Positions 35,206-43,559 of a stretch of 64,000 nt of DNA are shown here, piece by piece (positions within the stretch are counted from its first letter, which is position 1; every line of letters begins with the position of its first letter). A program made the translations under genes and the position numbers. A model generated the notes under the pieces. The model saw nothing but the letters and a program-made list of their open reading frames with translations, made no database searches and was not told the origin of the DNA. This stretch comes from Treponema sp. (lineage in GTDB: Bacteria; Spirochaetota; Spirochaetia; Treponematales; Treponemataceae), in contig JAKSTI010000005.1 of NCBI GenBank assembly GCA_024402665.1, positions 1 to 64,000 of the forward strand, in the 5' to 3' direction.

Positions 35206-36283
35206 TTACCACCAGTCTGTATTTTCCGTCATTATCTTTAATCCACTTAATATCTTCTACAAGTACGTGACCTGCTTTACCAATATCAAGGTTATAAGTT
35301 TTTGTATCAGCAATAATTGTGAACTTAACAGCATTACTGTTAGAAATCCACAGACGAATACCGTTATGAGGATTTGCAGTACAAACTTCACCTTTTGTAA
35401 AGTAAGATTCAACAGCATCCTGACTGTCAATCTTATCTCTGAAGAGACAAGAGTTAAGGAATGTTGCATTAAGTGTAAATGGATAAGCTCTGTTATCTTC
35501 AAGAATAACTTTCTGAGGATATTTAGATTTAACTTCGCTGGCAAATGGAATGTCGTCTGTGTAAACATCTGTAGCTCCAACAGAAGCAACTCCATGACGA
35601 GCAAGAACGCTTACTTCAACACCACGATTTTCATCTGTATAAGAAAGATCTGAAACATAAATAATCAAATCTGGTGCTGTATCACCGTTAATATCAATTT
35701 CTGATTCTTCAGCAAGGTCTGTGTAGAAAACACCAGATGGAGTATCAAGACCAAAAGAAGAAAGTGTATCATAAACAGTAAGAACAATCTGGCCGTTATC
35801 AGAAGGATACAAAAGCTGATCGCCTTTATAAAGTCTCTGTGTAAACTTTTCATCACCAATTTCGTACTGTTTGTTTTTAATTTTGCTTGAAAGAACAACT
35901 GCAGGATCTTCTTCAACATTTTTCTTTGTTGCAAGAAGAATTGAAACTGTAGTAATTACACCAAGAACAAGAACAATAGGAACAATTACTGCAGGAAGCA
36001 GCCAGCGAGGTTTTGGTTTAGCAATAAGTTCAATAGGAACTGGAGATTCCTGAATCTTCTTATTGTTATATAGTTTAAGCATTAATTCTGTATTTAATTC
36101 AAGATAATTAGAATAGTTTCTTAAGAAACCAATCATATAGGCTTCGCCAGGGAAAACTGAATTGTCTTCTTCTTCGAGGCCCTGTAAATATCTTTTATCA
36201 ATCGAAATCTCACGTGAAACTCTGTCTAAATCAAGACCTTTTTCTTCACGTTTGTTATGCAAAATCTCGCCGAAACTATCCAT
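35192..36283 (-). CDS. RodZ-like cytoskeletal/HTH membrane protein
   Basis: 363 residues. The N-terminal XRE-like helix-turn-helix (HTH_25; GEILHNKREEKGLDLDRVSR, with FPGEAYMIGFLRNYSNYL at about 43-61) is the RodZ signature. A basic stretch and one membrane helix follow (about 95-116, LLPAVIVPIVLVLGVITTVSI), then an extracytoplasmic domain ending in WIKDNDGKYRLVVIELD. RodZ couples MreB filaments to the wall synthesis machinery. The periplasmic part is longer than in E. coli and its middle is diverged. It lies 7 bases after the LolA-like gene and overlaps rimO. Confidence 0.9.
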   Translation of the reverse strand: MDSFGEILHNKREEKGLDLDRVSREISIDKRYLQGLEEEDNSVFPGEAYMIGFLRNYSNYLELNTELMLKLYNNKKIQESPVPIELIAKPKPRWLLPAVIVPIVLVLGVITTVSILLATKKNVEEDPAVVLSSKIKNKQYEIGDEKFTQRLYKGDQLLYPSDNGQIVLTVYDTLSSFGLDTPSGVFYTDLAEESEIDINGDTAPDLIIYVSDLSYTDENRGVEVSVLARHGVASVGATDVYTDDIPFASEVKSKYPQKVILEDNRAYPFTLNATFLNSCLFRDKIDSQDAVESYFTKGEVCTANPHNGIRLWISNSNAVKFTIIADTKTYNLDIGKAGHVLVEDIKWIKDNDGKYRLVVIELD

Positions 36284-36290
36284 TTTTTAA

Positions 36291-36956
36291 CTACTCCGTA
36301 AACAAGAAGTTATTTAAGTTATTTGCAGATGATGGTGCGTCGTAAATAAAACGCTGTTCCGAAATTCCCTGATTCAATCTGTAATTAGAGAAAAGGAATG
36401 TAAATGTTACGCCAGCCGGAGTCACTGCTTCCATTTTTCTAATTAATTTTGTATCTGGATTAACAGAAATCTTTATATATCTAAAAGCTTCTGCTGCACT
36501 TTTACGGTAGAGAATAAATTTTACAACCATTTCATCTGAATCTGGTTCAAGTGGGACTGCTGCCTGACCAGTTTCATATGCAACTGTATAATAGCGGCTC
36601 ATTAATGAAAGACCTAATGGACTTTTTGGATTTCCACCCTGAGGTTCCTGCTGCAAAACTGCAGATGTTTCTGGAAGATACATAGTAAGGAAATCGCCGT
36701 TATAACAAATAACCTGATTTGTTGGAACTACATAGTCCATACGAACATAGTTTGGAGCCATGTAAGACAAACTTCCACTTGTTACAGTTTTATTAATTGT
36801 AATAGTAAAATCAGCTTCATAATCTTTTAAAGACGCATAATATTCTGATACAGATTTGAAATATGCACTAGCAGTTGTAATCTGAGCAAAAGCTCCTGTG
36901 ATAGCAAAAAGTGCTACAGCTGCACCAATAATAAATTTTTTGTTTAATCTATTCAT
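36291..36956 (-). CDS. LolA-like outer-membrane lipoprotein carrier
   Basis: About 221 residues from the ATG at 36954-36956. Longer in-frame starts exist (36962 and 37001), but AAGG is 8 bases before this ATG and MNRLNKKFIIGAAVALFAI begins a clean signal peptide (cleavage near GAFAQ). The LolA fold pattern is clear: ASAYFKSVSEYYASLKDYEA, SYMAPNYVRMDYVVPTNQVI and LTMYLPETSAVLQQE. It probably escorts lipoproteins across the periplasm, consistent with the large lipoprotein content here. It is in the ftsH operon. Confidence 0.88.
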   Translation of the reverse strand: MNRLNKKFIIGAAVALFAITGAFAQITTASAYFKSVSEYYASLKDYEADFTITINKTVTSGSLSYMAPNYVRMDYVVPTNQVICYNGDFLTMYLPETSAVLQQEPQGGNPKSPLGLSLMSRYYTVAYETGQAAVPLEPDSDEMVVKFILYRKSAAEAFRYIKISVNPDTKLIRKMEAVTPAGVTFTFLFSNYRLNQGISEQRFIYDAPSSANNLNNFLFTE

Positions 36957-36984
36957 AGTCATAACCTTATCTATTTTAGAATAG

Positions 36985-38988
36985 TTAGTCCTTTGCGTCA
37001 ACTAACGACTTACAATGACCTTCAGCATTAACGATTTCATAGAACTCTTTTCCATCAAGAGTTTCAACTTCCTTAACACGATTAGCTACATATTCAATTA
37101 AATCTTTGTGTTCTTTAAGCAATTTCAGAACTTTTTTATAACGTTCGTCCATTATACGGGCAATTTCTTCATCAATGAATTTCTGTGTTTCTTCACTGAA
37201 TTCACGGATAAGATTTGGTTCACCACCACGGTTACCAAGAACGCCTTTTCCAAGAGTCATATTTCTGAACTTATCACTCATACCGAACACTGTAATCATA
37301 TCTTTTACAACTGCAGTTGCATGAGCAATATCGTTTGAAGCACCAGTTGAAATATCACCAAGCATAATTTCTTCGGCAGCACGTCCACCAAGAAGAACGT
37401 CAATTTCATTTAACATATCATTCTTAGTACGGAAGTTCTTTTCATGTTCTTCTTCACGGTACTGTGTAAATCCACCTACTCCATGAGAGCGAGGAACAAC
37501 AGTAATTTTATTTACAGGAGGATAATCTGGTGTAAATGCACCAACTAAAGCATGACCAGTTTCATGAACAGAAACAAGACGCATTTCCTTTTCATTATCC
37601 TTACGAGATTTCTTTTTAAGACCAATGCTAACCTTATCAATTGCATCGTTGAAATCTTCCATTGTTACTTTCTTACGGCCATTACGAACAGCAAGCAAAG
37701 CAGCTTCATTTACAACATTTGCAAGATCAGCTCCGGCAAAACCAGTTGTACCATGAGCAACAGAAACAAAATCAACATCAGAATCAAGTTTTACATTTTT
37801 TGCATGAATGCGCAGAATATCTTCACGACCTTTTACATCAGGCTTTTCAACAGGAACCTGTCTGTCAAAACGACCAGGACGCAAAATTGCAGGATCAAGA
37901 ACATCGGCACGGTTTGTTGCAGCAAGAATAATAAGACCTTTTTCGTTATCAAAACCATCCATTTCTACAAGAAGCTGGTTCAATGTCTGTTCACGTTCAT
38001 CATTGCTGCTGAATCCATTTGAACGGCTTTTTGCAAGAGCATCAATTTCATCAATAAACACAATACAAGGAGCTTTTTCACGAGCCTGTTTAAACAAATC
38101 ACGAACACGGCTGGCACCAACACCAACAAACATTTCTACAAAGTCTGAACCGGAAATACTGAAGAATGGAACTCCTGCTTCACCAGCAACTGCACGGGCA
38201 AGCAATGTTTTACCAGTACCAGGGTCACCTACAAGTAAAACACCCTTAGGAATCTTACCACCAATATCTGTATATTTTTTTGGAGATTTCAAAAAGTCTA
38301 CAACCTCAACAAGTTCTTCTTTAGCTTCATCAACACCAGCAACATCTGTAAATCTTGTTTTGATTTTTCCTTCTTCAACAACTCTTGCACGGCTTGCACC
38401 AACATTAAAGATGCTGCCCATACCACCACCGGCACCGCCACCCATTTTGCGGAACAGGAGGAAATAAATTAATACAAGAATCAAAAGTGGGAACAACAAA
38501 CTTGCAAGGAAACTCAGGAAAGAGTTAGATTCTTTAAGAACAAATTTGTAAGGAATATTTTTTTCTTCAAGAATATCATAAAGTCTTGTTGTAATTAAAA
38601 TTGGAGCACTTGCCTTATATTCTCTTCCCTTCATTTTTGCAGAAGAAGCAAAAAGCGGAATACCTTTACCATAAACTGTATCTTCCTGTTTTGGTGCAGT
38701 TTCGTATCCGGCAACATAATTTTCGTAAATTTCTACTTCAACAATAGTTCCATTTTCTACAAGGCTGCAGAAAGCTGAATAAGGAATATAATCATTCTTA
38801 CTTCTTGAACCAAAGAAAAGCTGGGAAATAAGCATTACTGCCCCAACAATCAAAAGGATTGTAATAAATGGGAATCCCTGTTTTTTATTCTTATTTTTTT
38901 TATCTTTATCATTATCTGGCCCTGGAAACTTAAAGAAATTGAATGGGTCATTTTCATCTTTGTTAGGCTTATTATTGTTTTCTGCCAT
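36985..38988 (-). CDS. ftsH: ATP-dependent zinc metalloprotease FtsH
   Basis: 667 residues, standard. Cytoplasmic N-tail, TM1 (about 39-58), periplasmic domain, TM2 (about 158-179), AAA+ domain with Walker A GDPGTGKT (254-261), Walker [15 protein letters not shown] and second region of homology [20 protein letters not shown]. The zinc site is HETGH (475-479). It degrades misassembled membrane proteins and regulatory substrates. It heads the ftsH-lolA-rodZ-rimO-helicase unit. GGATGA precedes the ATG. Confidence 0.98.
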   Translation of the reverse strand: MAENNNKPNKDENDPFNFFKFPGPDNDKDKKNKNKKQGFPFITILLIVGAVMLISQLFFGSRSKNDYIPYSAFCSLVENGTIVEVEIYENYVAGYETAPKQEDTVYGKGIPLFASSAKMKGREYKASAPILITTRLYDILEEKNIPYKFVLKESNSFLSFLASLLFPLLILVLIYFLLFRKMGGGAGGGMGSIFNVGASRARVVEEGKIKTRFTDVAGVDEAKEELVEVVDFLKSPKKYTDIGGKIPKGVLLVGDPGTGKTLLARAVAGEAGVPFFSISGSDFVEMFVGVGASRVRDLFKQAREKAPCIVFIDEIDALAKSRSNGFSSNDEREQTLNQLLVEMDGFDNEKGLIILAATNRADVLDPAILRPGRFDRQVPVEKPDVKGREDILRIHAKNVKLDSDVDFVSVAHGTTGFAGADLANVVNEAALLAVRNGRKKVTMEDFNDAIDKVSIGLKKKSRKDNEKEMRLVSVHETGHALVGAFTPDYPPVNKITVVPRSHGVGGFTQYREEEHEKNFRTKNDMLNEIDVLLGGRAAEEIMLGDISTGASNDIAHATAVVKDMITVFGMSDKFRNMTLGKGVLGNRGGEPNLIREFSEETQKFIDEEIARIMDERYKKVLKLLKEHKDLIEYVANRVKEVETLDGKEFYEIVNAEGHCKSLVDAKD

Positions 38989-39017
38989 GTGTACTCATCC
39001 TCAAAAAAAATTTTTCT

Positions 39018-39026
39018 ATTATAACA
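39018..39026 (-). promoter_or_regulatory. Candidate ftsH operon promoter (extended -10)
   Basis: Minus strand: TGTTATAATAG gives an extended -10 identical to that of the V-ATPase promoter. No good -35 hexamer was found. Confidence 0.45.
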
Positions 39027-39095
39027 TTATAAATATACTAATATTAGAAGAAATTGTCGACAAAAATGGGAAAATAAAATTATTTTATTTTTTTC

Positions 39096-39122
39096 TTAAG
39101 TTTTTTTTCTATTATCCGAAAA
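39096..39122 (+). promoter_or_regulatory. Sigma-28 (FliA)-like flagellar promoter
   Basis: TTAAGTTT (39096-39103), exactly 11 bases, TCCGAAAA (39115-39122). The E. coli FliA consensus is TAAAGTTT-N11-GCCGATAA; the match is 7/8 and 6/8. The start would fall near 39130, leaving a leader of about 35 bases with AGGAGG before fliS. Confidence 0.6.
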
Positions 39123-39164
39123 TCTAAGTGTCCTAGTATCAATGATTCAATAGGAGGTTTCTGA

Positions 39165-39605
39165 ATGGGATACACTAATGGTTATAATGCTTACCAGAAA
39201 GCTAACGTCAGCACAGCAAGCCAGGGACGCTTAGTGGTTTTGTTGTACGAAGGAGCCATTAAACAGCTTACAACCGCTTTATCGTATCTGGAAGGAAGAG
39301 ATAAAGTTGAACCTAAAAATATTGAAAAGTTCGGTATTTGCCTTCAGAAAGCCCAGCAGATTATTGGAGAATTACAGGTTTCATTGGATATGGAAAAAGG
39401 ACAGGATATTGCTAAAAACCTTATGTCACTTTATTTGTTCTTTAATGAGGAACTGGTTGCAGCAAATATCAGTCAGGACAGAAAAAAGATTGAATTTGTA
39501 TTAAACATGATGTCACAGTTAGTACAGTCATGGAGACAAGTAGCTAACAGCACTGCAAATGCACCTGCTGCTAAAATAGATAATGCGTTAAACATTGTTG
39601 GATAA
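39165..39605 (+). CDS. fliS: Flagellar export chaperone FliS
   Basis: 146 residues, four-helix-bundle pattern. The N-terminus NAYQKANVSTASQGRLVVLLYEGAIKQLTTAL is the FliS signature. It binds the flagellin C-terminus and prevents premature polymerisation. A strong AGGAGG lies before the ATG. Its stop overlaps the first possible start of the FlgN-like gene, and a sigma-28-like promoter lies upstream. The family holds flagellins, in spirochaetes the FlaB core proteins. Confidence 0.96.
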   Translation: MGYTNGYNAYQKANVSTASQGRLVVLLYEGAIKQLTTALSYLEGRDKVEPKNIEKFGICLQKAQQIIGELQVSLDMEKGQDIAKNLMSLYLFFNEELVAANISQDRKKIEFVLNMMSQLVQSWRQVANSTANAPAAKIDNALNIVG

Positions 39606-39619
39606 TGAGGGGAAACAAT

Positions 39620-40093
39620 ATGGAAATTACACAGGAAGAATTAAACGAAAGAGTTGCATTACTCAAAAAATTCAGAAGTCTGCTTGAACAGCAGAGAAAC
39701 AAATTTCAGGAATACCTTGAAGTATTAGAAAAGCAGCAGAATTCAATTACCGCAGAAGACCCTGACTCATTGCTTGCTCACACAGAATTGGAACAGCAGG
39801 TTGTAAAAAATATTGCAAACCTTCAGAAAGTTATTATTCCAATGTCACGCATGTATAAAGCATCTGGAAACAACAATAGTGCTGACAACGAATCAATTTC
39901 TATGATTCAGAATGAACTTACAGATTTGCAGAATAAAGTTCTTAAACAGAATGAAATTAACCGTGATTTACTTCGCGTTCATATTGATAATATTCGTACA
40001 CAGATTAAAAACTTTAATAATCCATACAAAAATGCAGCAAGTGTTTATGCTCAGAAGCAGACAGTTGCAACATTAGTAGCTGTAGAAGCTTAG
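39620..40093 (+). CDS. FlgN-family flagellar chaperone
   Basis: About 157 residues from the ATG at 39620, which has GAGGGG 7 bases upstream; an ATG at 39605 overlapping the fliS stop would add five residues. The protein is all-helical with the FlgN arrangement: long N-terminal helix (LNERVALLKKFRSLLEQQRN), Glu/Gln-rich coiled coil and a C-terminal Asn/Tyr segment (NNPYKNAASVYAQKQ). FlgN guards hook-junction proteins FlgK and FlgL before export. Pairing with fliS supports the call; similarity is moderate. Confidence 0.8.
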   Translation: MEITQEELNERVALLKKFRSLLEQQRNKFQEYLEVLEKQQNSITAEDPDSLLAHTELEQQVVKNIANLQKVIIPMSRMYKASGNNNSADNESISMIQNELTDLQNKVLKQNEINRDLLRVHIDNIRTQIKNFNNPYKNAASVYAQKQTVATLVAVEA

Positions 40094-40101
40094 TTGTAAT
40101 C

Positions 40102-41271
40102 TTAATTTACGAATGGCTGGTCCACTGTTATTACACAGAAAGTGTTTTGGCAGCGGGCCATTATTTTTTTACCCACCAATTCTTTCAATTCATCATCAGA
40201 AAGTGAACAGCTGAAAGGTTTTACAATATCAAAAATCAAATTTGTGTGGCTTGGACCTGGAACCATTCTTACATCATGACAGGTAATTTCCCCATTGATT
40301 GAAGCAAGCTCTTCTTTAAGCATCTCTTTCATTTCAGAAAGTTTTTTATTTTTTGTATCAATAGGATCCATGTGAATAATGACATGACAGTTAAATTTCA
40401 TGGCGATTGAAACTTCTGCTACATCAATAACATCGTGAAGTTCAAAAATATCCATATCACCAGGAACTTCTGCGTGAAGACTAATCATTAATCGGCCGGG
40501 ACCATAATCATGAACAACTAAATCATGCATTCCGCAAATCGGTTTATGAGAAAGAAGTTCTTCATAAATCTGATCAACAAATTCTGCAGATGGAGAAGTT
40601 CCAAGTAAAGGCTCAATTGTTTCTTTTGCAGATTCAATACCAGTTTTAAGAATAAAGAAGGCTACAACAAGGCCCGCAATTCCATCAACAGGGAAAGTAG
40701 TGAATCTGGAAATCACAAAAGAAACAATAACTGCAAAAGTAGAAATTGTATCGCTGAGACTGTCTTTGGCAGTAGCTTCCATACTTACAGAATTAATTTT
40801 TTTTGCAACAGAGTGATTATAGAAGAACATATAGAACTTAACTGCAATTGCAAAAATCATGATAATAAGAGTTGCAGTTGAAAATTGAACAGACTGGGGA
40901 TTGATTAATGCTTCGATTGAAGATTTAAAAAGTTCCACAGCCATAATCAAAATAAGGAAGGAAATAATAAGACCCGCAATATATTCAATTCTTCCATGCC
41001 CAAAAGGATGCTCAGGATCAGGTTTCTTTGAAGAAAGTTTAAATCCAAGAATCTGGACAATGGAAGATGCGGCATCAGAAAGGTTATTAAAGGCATCTGC
41101 AACAAGGGCAATGCTGGCACTGATTGTTCCAAAAATAAATTTTGCAGCGAACAGAATTAAGTTCCAGAAAATCCCGAAAGCCCCGCACAAGACACCGTAA
41201 TCAGAACGGACTTTAGGATCTGTATAATTATTACTGTTTTTCACAAAGATTTTAACAAGCAGTTTCAGCAT
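40102..41271 (-). CDS. Cation diffusion facilitator (CDF) family transporter
   Basis: 389 residues. Six membrane segments in the first 220 residues. Metal-site motifs: LVADAFNNLSDAASS in TM2 and AKDSLSDTISTFAV in TM5. The PDPEHPFGHGRIEYIAGL loop is typical of the family. A C-terminal cytoplasmic ferredoxin-like dimerisation domain follows (from about 220; HDLVVHDYGPGRLMISLHAE and HVIIHMDPID). It exports Zn, Mn, Fe or similar in exchange for protons; the metal cannot be named. It follows the tethered nuclease gene by 21 bases. Confidence 0.94.
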   Translation of the reverse strand: MLKLLVKIFVKNSNNYTDPKVRSDYGVLCGAFGIFWNLILFAAKFIFGTISASIALVADAFNNLSDAASSIVQILGFKLSSKKPDPEHPFGHGRIEYIAGLIISFLILIMAVELFKSSIEALINPQSVQFSTATLIIMIFAIAVKFYMFFYNHSVAKKINSVSMEATAKDSLSDTISTFAVIVSFVISRFTTFPVDGIAGLVVAFFILKTGIESAKETIEPLLGTSPSAEFVDQIYEELLSHKPICGMHDLVVHDYGPGRLMISLHAEVPGDMDIFELHDVIDVAEVSIAMKFNCHVIIHMDPIDTKNKKLSEMKEMLKEELASINGEITCHDVRMVPGPSHTNLIFDIVKPFSCSLSDDELKELVGKKIMARCQNTFCVITVDQPFVN

Positions 41272-41292
41272 CAGTTTTACCTTATTTCAAAC

Positions 41293-42603
41293 CTATTTTA
41301 CTCTTTCGTAAACTTTTGCTTCAAGAACATCTTCAACAGAATCTGGAAGAAGTTCAAAGAAGTCGTATCCTGTCATAGTTTCAATTTCATCGATTGAAGT
41401 AAGATACTGTTCCCAGTCTCCGTTCTTTGCAATTCCCATTCCGTTTGGAACATTAATAGCAATTGCAGTTGCTTTTTCATCTACACGAGACATATCATCT
41501 TTTCCAGCTGGAATTGCTATTACAACTTTCCAAGTGTGTGAAGGAACTCTCATGTTACGGATTGTACCGTCTTTCATTTTGATTTCTACTTCTTCAAAAT
41601 ATCCTGTTGCACCAGTTCCACCTTTTCCGTATGGACCTGCAATAATATAAACTTCGTTACCCTGTGCAACCAGTTCTCGTTCAAAGTTTTCAAAATGCAT
41701 CCAGATTACGCGGTTGTTATCTGGAGACTGTGGCATCATATTTGTCATTAAGAATGTCATTGAGTTGTCATTTTTTGTTGCAGTACGGTCCGCAGAAGGA
41801 CAAACATGACCACGGTCATAACCATATGTGTTGTACTGATAGTCGGCTTTTTTAACAGCATACCAGTCTTTTGGAAGATCAGGGTCTGGTCTAAAGTCAT
41901 CCATACGGTCTGAGTCCCCCATATTTTCTTTTGAAAGATGCCATGCTACCCAGTTTGGAATCAAAAGTTCATCATTGTAAGAAACAGTGTACTGATCTTT
42001 TATCATAAGATAGTTAGTATTTGCATTAATATCTGCAACAGCATCGGAAGGATTTCCAAAGAACAATGGATCGTTTTCTGCATAACCAAGGTCACCTTCG
42101 AAAGAATATCCTTTTTCGCCGGCAACAATTTTAGTTGCAGCAGGTTTAGTTTTTCCAGTTTTAGAAGCTTCTGTTGAGGCAGGTTTCTTTGCAGTAGATT
42201 CTGCACCTTTTTCTGCGGCCTGTTTTTTAGCTTCTTCCTGTTCTTCTGGTAATTCCGATTCTACGATTGGACCAAAATATTCTTCAGTAGCAGCCTGAAT
42301 TTCTGTTTTTGCAATATCCCAAAGTTCAGCTCTGTTTGTATAAACAAACCAGCCAACATAAACGGCAAGAACAATAAAAGCAAGAATATAAAGCCATTTT
42401 GGAAGTTTTACAGATTTTGTTTTCTTACTTCTGCTTGAAGTGCTTTTTGAGGTAGATTTTGCAGTTGAAGAAGTTTTTGCTGCAGTTGTTTTTGCAGTTG
42501 TTGTTTTTGCCGCTGTAGATTTAGCAGCAGTTGTTTTAGAACCACTGCCAGTTGTCTTTTTGGCAGTAGTCTTTTTTGTGTCGCTTTCAGTTTTTGTAGC
42601 CAT
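41293..42603 (-). CDS. Membrane-tethered DNA/RNA non-specific endonuclease with Lys/Ala/Thr-rich tail
   Basis: 436 residues. Residues 1-68 are a low-complexity Lys/Thr/Ala/Ser tail made of TTAKKTT- and TAAKT-like units, resembling histone H1-like bacterial tails. One membrane helix follows (about 69-88). A charged Glu/Ala/Lys linker runs to about 165. The catalytic NucA/EndA domain (about 195-430) carries the DRGH motif at 263-266 (YGYDRGHVCPSADRT) with general base His266, and the metal-ligand region MTNMMPQSPDNNRVIW. Positive N-terminal charge predicts a cytoplasmic tail and an external nuclease. It could serve DNA scavenging or processing; the role of the tail is unknown. Confidence 0.93.
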   Translation of the reverse strand: MATKTESDTKKTTAKKTTGSGSKTTAAKSTAAKTTTAKTTAAKTSSTAKSTSKSTSSRSKKTKSVKLPKWLYILAFIVLAVYVGWFVYTNRAELWDIAKTEIQAATEEYFGPIVESELPEEQEEAKKQAAEKGAESTAKKPASTEASKTGKTKPAATKIVAGEKGYSFEGDLGYAENDPLFFGNPSDAVADINANTNYLMIKDQYTVSYNDELLIPNWVAWHLSKENMGDSDRMDDFRPDPDLPKDWYAVKKADYQYNTYGYDRGHVCPSADRTATKNDNSMTFLMTNMMPQSPDNNRVIWMHFENFERELVAQGNEVYIIAGPYGKGGTGATGYFEEVEIKMKDGTIRNMRVPSHTWKVVIAIPAGKDDMSRVDEKATAIAINVPNGMGIAKNGDWEQYLTSIDEIETMTGYDFFELLPDSVEDVLEAKVYERVK

Positions 42604-42666
42604 AAAAAAAATCCTATAAAAATTAAAATTTTAACACTTTTTAAATAACAAATATTGCCCCATTAT

Positions 42667-42690
42667 AAAGGCAAATCCAAATTAGGAAAA
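42667..42690 (-). promoter_or_regulatory. -10-like TATAAT inside a small palindrome, between the SanA-like and nuclease genes
   Basis: Minus strand: TTGCC-TTTATAATGG-GGCAA places a TATAAT within an inverted repeat about 65-80 bases upstream of the nuclease ATG. No good -35 is present. It could be a regulated promoter for the nuclease and CDF genes. Confidence 0.3.
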
Positions 42691-42735
42691 GTATTTTTAT
42701 AGAATTTTATTTGAGGTGCGGTCCCTTATAAATAA

Positions 42736-43482
42736 TCAATCCCTTGTAAATTCCGCAGATGTGGTGATTGGAATCTGGTCGCCAAGGTAAGTTGGTTTGG
42801 CCTTAAATAAAACAAGGAAAAAAGTTTTTACTCTGGCAAAACATTCCCGGATTTCCCAGCTTAATTTTGTTCGCCGACTAAACTTATTAACTTCCGGGGC
42901 AACATAAGCAACAGCATCAATCCCAAGTTTGCGTGCAATGTAAACAGATCTTGCAGTATGAAATTTCTGAGTCACAATAACCGCATCCTTTACGCAAAAA
43001 ATATCTCTTGCCCTGTACATAGTTTCATAAGTAGAAAAACCAGCGTGATCCATAAAAATCAAATCATCATCAACACCATAATAAGTAATCATATATTTGC
43101 GGATCTGATTCACTTCATCATAATTTTTTTGTCCATGGTCACCAGAAACAAGATACTTCTGCCCTTTTCCTTCATCAAAGCACTGAACTGCAGCCTCAAT
43201 TCTGTCACGCACAACAAAAGAAACAGTATTTGAATAAACCTTTGCACCAGGAATAATCAAAGTGTATTTTTCAGGAACAGCAGCCGCATTTTTATAAGTA
43301 TATTTTTTTGCAAAACTGACCATATAAATGTTCACAAATGACACAAAAACAAAAATACAGATAAACAAAATAAACAGGAATTTTCTGAACTTAAAAGGTT
43401 TCTTAAACATAAATGGTTTCTTAAACTTAAAAGGCTTTCTGGACGCCAAAAACTTTTTTTCTCTGCCATTTTTTTTCAACAT
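42736..43482 (-). CDS. SanA/YdcF-like (DUF218) membrane protein
   Basis: 248 residues. An Arg/Lys/Phe-rich N-terminus with three 6-residue repeats (KPFKFK, KPFMFK, KPFKFR; residues 16-33) precedes a membrane helix (about 36-55). The DUF218/SanA domain has LIIPGAKVYSNTVSFVVRDR, YLVSGDHGQKNYDEV, FSTYETMYRARDIF and VTQKFHTARSVYIARKLG. E. coli SanA affects envelope barrier function and vancomycin sensitivity; the biochemical activity is unknown. No Shine-Dalgarno sequence precedes the ATG, and the promoter places the transcript start at the ATG. Confidence 0.92.
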   Translation of the reverse strand: MLKKNGREKKFLASRKPFKFKKPFMFKKPFKFRKFLFILFICIFVFVSFVNIYMVSFAKKYTYKNAAAVPEKYTLIIPGAKVYSNTVSFVVRDRIEAAVQCFDEGKGQKYLVSGDHGQKNYDEVNQIRKYMITYYGVDDDLIFMDHAGFSTYETMYRARDIFCVKDAVIVTQKFHTARSVYIARKLGIDAVAYVAPEVNKFSRRTKLSWEIRECFARVKTFFLVLFKAKPTYLGDQIPITTSAEFTRD

Positions 43483-43488
43483 ATTTTA

Positions 43489-43517
43489 TTTATAAAAGAA
43501 AAACCGGGAATTGTCAT
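43489..43517 (-). promoter_or_regulatory. Promoter for a leaderless SanA-like mRNA
   Basis: Minus strand: ATGACA (43512-43517), 17 bases, TATAAA (43489-43494). Seven bases beyond the -10 is position 43482, the A of the ATG. Confidence 0.6.
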
Positions 43518-43524
43518 TATCAGC

Positions 43525-43553
43525 AAGACATTCTCTTAAAAAAAAATTATAAT
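43525..43553 (+). promoter_or_regulatory. Promoter for a leaderless ABC-F mRNA
   Basis: AAGACA (43525-43530), 17 bases, TATAAT (43548-43553). Seven bases beyond the -10 is 43560, the A of the ATG. No ribosome site is present. It lies back to back with the SanA-like promoter. Confidence 0.55.
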
Positions 43554-43559
43554 ATAGAA

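Noticed and set aside
37552..38467. Large plus-strand frames inside ftsH
   Set aside because: Antisense to the AAA+ domain; open only because of codon bias in a conserved gene.
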